The notes under the pieces: generated by a model | Seen by the model: the letters and a program-made list of their open reading frames with translations, nothing else | Told to the model about the DNA's origin: nothing | Databases searched by the model: none | Part shown: in pieces, positions 6,532 to 6,952 of the stretch | Numbering within the stretch: position 1 is the first letter of the stretch | How the letters are laid out: the number at the start of each line of letters is the position of its first letter | Program-made: the position numbers and the translations under genes | Source: Planctomycetota bacterium | GTDB taxonomy: Bacteria > Planctomycetota > J058 > J103 | Reading direction: 5' to 3' | Assembly: GCA_003694875.1 (NCBI GenBank) | Contig: RFJN01000248.1 | Location: 1-6,952 of the forward strand | Length of the DNA stretch: 6,952 nucleotides

Positions 6532-6556
6532 GGGCGGGGATCAACCCCGCCCCTAC
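6532..6556 (-). repeat. REP-like palindrome with GTAG head
   Basis: On the minus strand this begins GTAGGGGCGGGG and closes with CCCCGCCC. It forms an 8-bp perfect stem, GGGCGGGG (6532-6539) with CCCCGCCC (6545-6552), around a 5-nt loop. The GTAG tetranucleotide immediately 5' of the hairpin is the arrangement seen in REP sequences recognised by RAYT transposases (TnpA-REP). There is no T-tract, so it is unlikely to be a terminator. Confidence 0.5.
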
Positions 6557-6620
6557 GGGTGGGCCGGCTTCGGCTCGGTTGCGGGGGAGAAGGACGGATG
6601 CGCGGTGGGGGGCACCCCAT

Positions 6621-6645
6621 GCCCTGCATGAAGACGTTGCAGGGC
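6621..6645. repeat. Perfect 8-bp stem-loop
   Basis: GCCCTGCA (6621-6628) is followed by a 9-nt loop and TGCAGGGC (6638-6645). There is no T-tract on either side and no adjacent gene, so the role is unknown. It could be part of a repeat family or a protein-binding palindrome. Confidence 0.4.
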
Positions 6646-6671
6646 CGGGCGCCGCACACCCTGGTTGTCGG

Positions 6672-6691
6672 CAATTTCGTGTCGCGGCTCG
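6672..6691 (+). repeat. 20-nt dispersed repeat, copy 2 (downstream of methyltransferase)
   Basis: This copy reads CAATTTCGTGTCGCGGCTCG, 19 of 20 identical to 5517-5536. Here it runs into a perfect palindrome, GCTCGCGAGC (6687-6696), that the first copy lacks. The two copies bracket the methyltransferase gene and part of the repeat-rich region. Confidence 0.5.
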
Positions 6692-6789
6692 CGAGCAGGG
6701 CGTCGCCGCCGGCTCGCCGTGGGCGACGTTCATGGCGGCCTTGTGCGCGACGAAGTCACCTGCGCTTGCAGCCTGCAGAGACCGCTACC

Positions 6790-6919
6790 GTCGGAGCGAC
6801 GGCGTCTCGCCGTCGCACCAGCGACGCTGGCGATGGTTCTTTGCACCGGACGCCGGGGCTGGCGGTGCAAGGGCGACCCCCAACGCCCCGCGGCGACGGC
6901 GAGACGCCGTCGCTCCGAC
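6790..6919. repeat. BIME-like unit: two inverted REP-like hairpins around a central stem-loop
   Basis: The left arm (6790-6816) and right arm (6893-6919) are perfect 27-bp inverted copies. Each arm is itself a hairpin: in the left arm, head GTCGGA, then GCGACGGCG (6796-6804), TCT loop, CGCCGTCGC (6808-6816). Between the arms lie a small palindrome, CCAGCG-A-CGCTGG (6818-6830), and a near-concentric 8-bp stem of TTGCACCG (6841-6848) with CGGTGCAA (6863-6870). The head-plus-hairpin arms in opposite orientation match the layout of bacterial interspersed mosaic elements. No RAYT transposase is in the window. Confidence 0.7.
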
Positions 6920-6952
6920 AACGCTGTGGCGCCTCGCGTGTCCGTAGTCCGC

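Larger units (their letters stand above)
6404..6952. other. 549-bp palindrome-rich intergenic region without a convincing gene
   Basis: No reading frame here has a ribosome-binding site, protein motif or family resemblance. The open frames that cross it are arginine- and alanine-rich translations of repeats or overlap the methyltransferase. The region holds, in order: a weak terminator-like hairpin, a small TCGCG/CGCGA hairpin (6464-6478), a GTAG-headed REP-like hairpin, an 8-bp stem-loop, a 20-nt repeat shared with 5517-5536, and a BIME-like unit. The stretch 6697-6789 shows nothing recognisable. Confidence 0.7.

Noticed and set aside
5285..6733. Long minus-strand open frame across the methyltransferase and downstream region
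   Set aside because: It is opposite a gene with clear SAM-binding motifs, and its translation shows no recognisable domain.
6790..6919. CRISPR array suggested by repeated GC-rich motifs
   Set aside because: Only two copies exist, they are inverted instead of direct, and there is no regular spacer pattern or cas gene.
6404..6947. Possible small proteins in the 3' region, including frames through the BIME-like unit
   Set aside because: The translations are low-complexity Arg/Ala/Pro/Ser products of the palindromes and lack ribosome-binding sites or family motifs.

Overview
This is a very GC-rich bacterial window, roughly 70% G+C by eye, with third codon positions dominated by G and C. The genes suggest a Gram-negative (diderm) chromosome. 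One protein carries a PEP-CTERM sorting signal, which is a feature of exosortase-bearing diderms. One membrane protein ends in a type II secretion pseudopilin-like domain, and the 3' end holds REP-like palindromes. I cannot fix the phylum; a Proteobacteria, Myxococcota or Desulfobacterota-like lineage fits best.

Layout, left to right. The window opens in the 3' end of aroB (3-dehydroquinate synthase). A candidate 177-bp MITE-like element with imperfect terminal inverted repeats starts at the last base of the aroB stop codon. Next is a 446-aa protein with about seven membrane segments and a GspG-like C-terminal domain (496-1836, +). Convergent to it lies a 619-aa protein of unknown function (1861-3720, -) with a long amphipathic helical N-terminal half and a glycine-rich beta C-terminal half. 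Divergent from that gene is aroQ (type II 3-dehydroquinase, 3949-4533, +). It is followed by a secreted PEP-CTERM protein with its own candidate promoter (4701-5468, +) and a class I SAM-dependent methyltransferase (5573-6403, +).

The last 549 bases (6404-6952) show no convincing gene. They are packed with palindromes: a weak terminator-like hairpin, a GTAG-headed REP-like hairpin, an 8-bp stem-loop, a repeat shared with the region just upstream of the methyltransferase, and a 130-bp BIME-like unit with perfect 27-bp inverted arms.

Functionally, aroB and aroQ make and dehydrate 3-dehydroquinate, two consecutive shikimate-pathway steps. The 3.6 kb between them carries two genes and a mobile-looking repeat with no evident link to that pathway. 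The PEP-CTERM protein should be exported and processed by an exosortase encoded elsewhere. No phage, CRISPR, toxin-antitoxin or defence system was recognised. The most unusual items are the membrane/pseudopilin fusion, the MITE-like element, the BIME-like unit and the unrecognised 619-aa protein.
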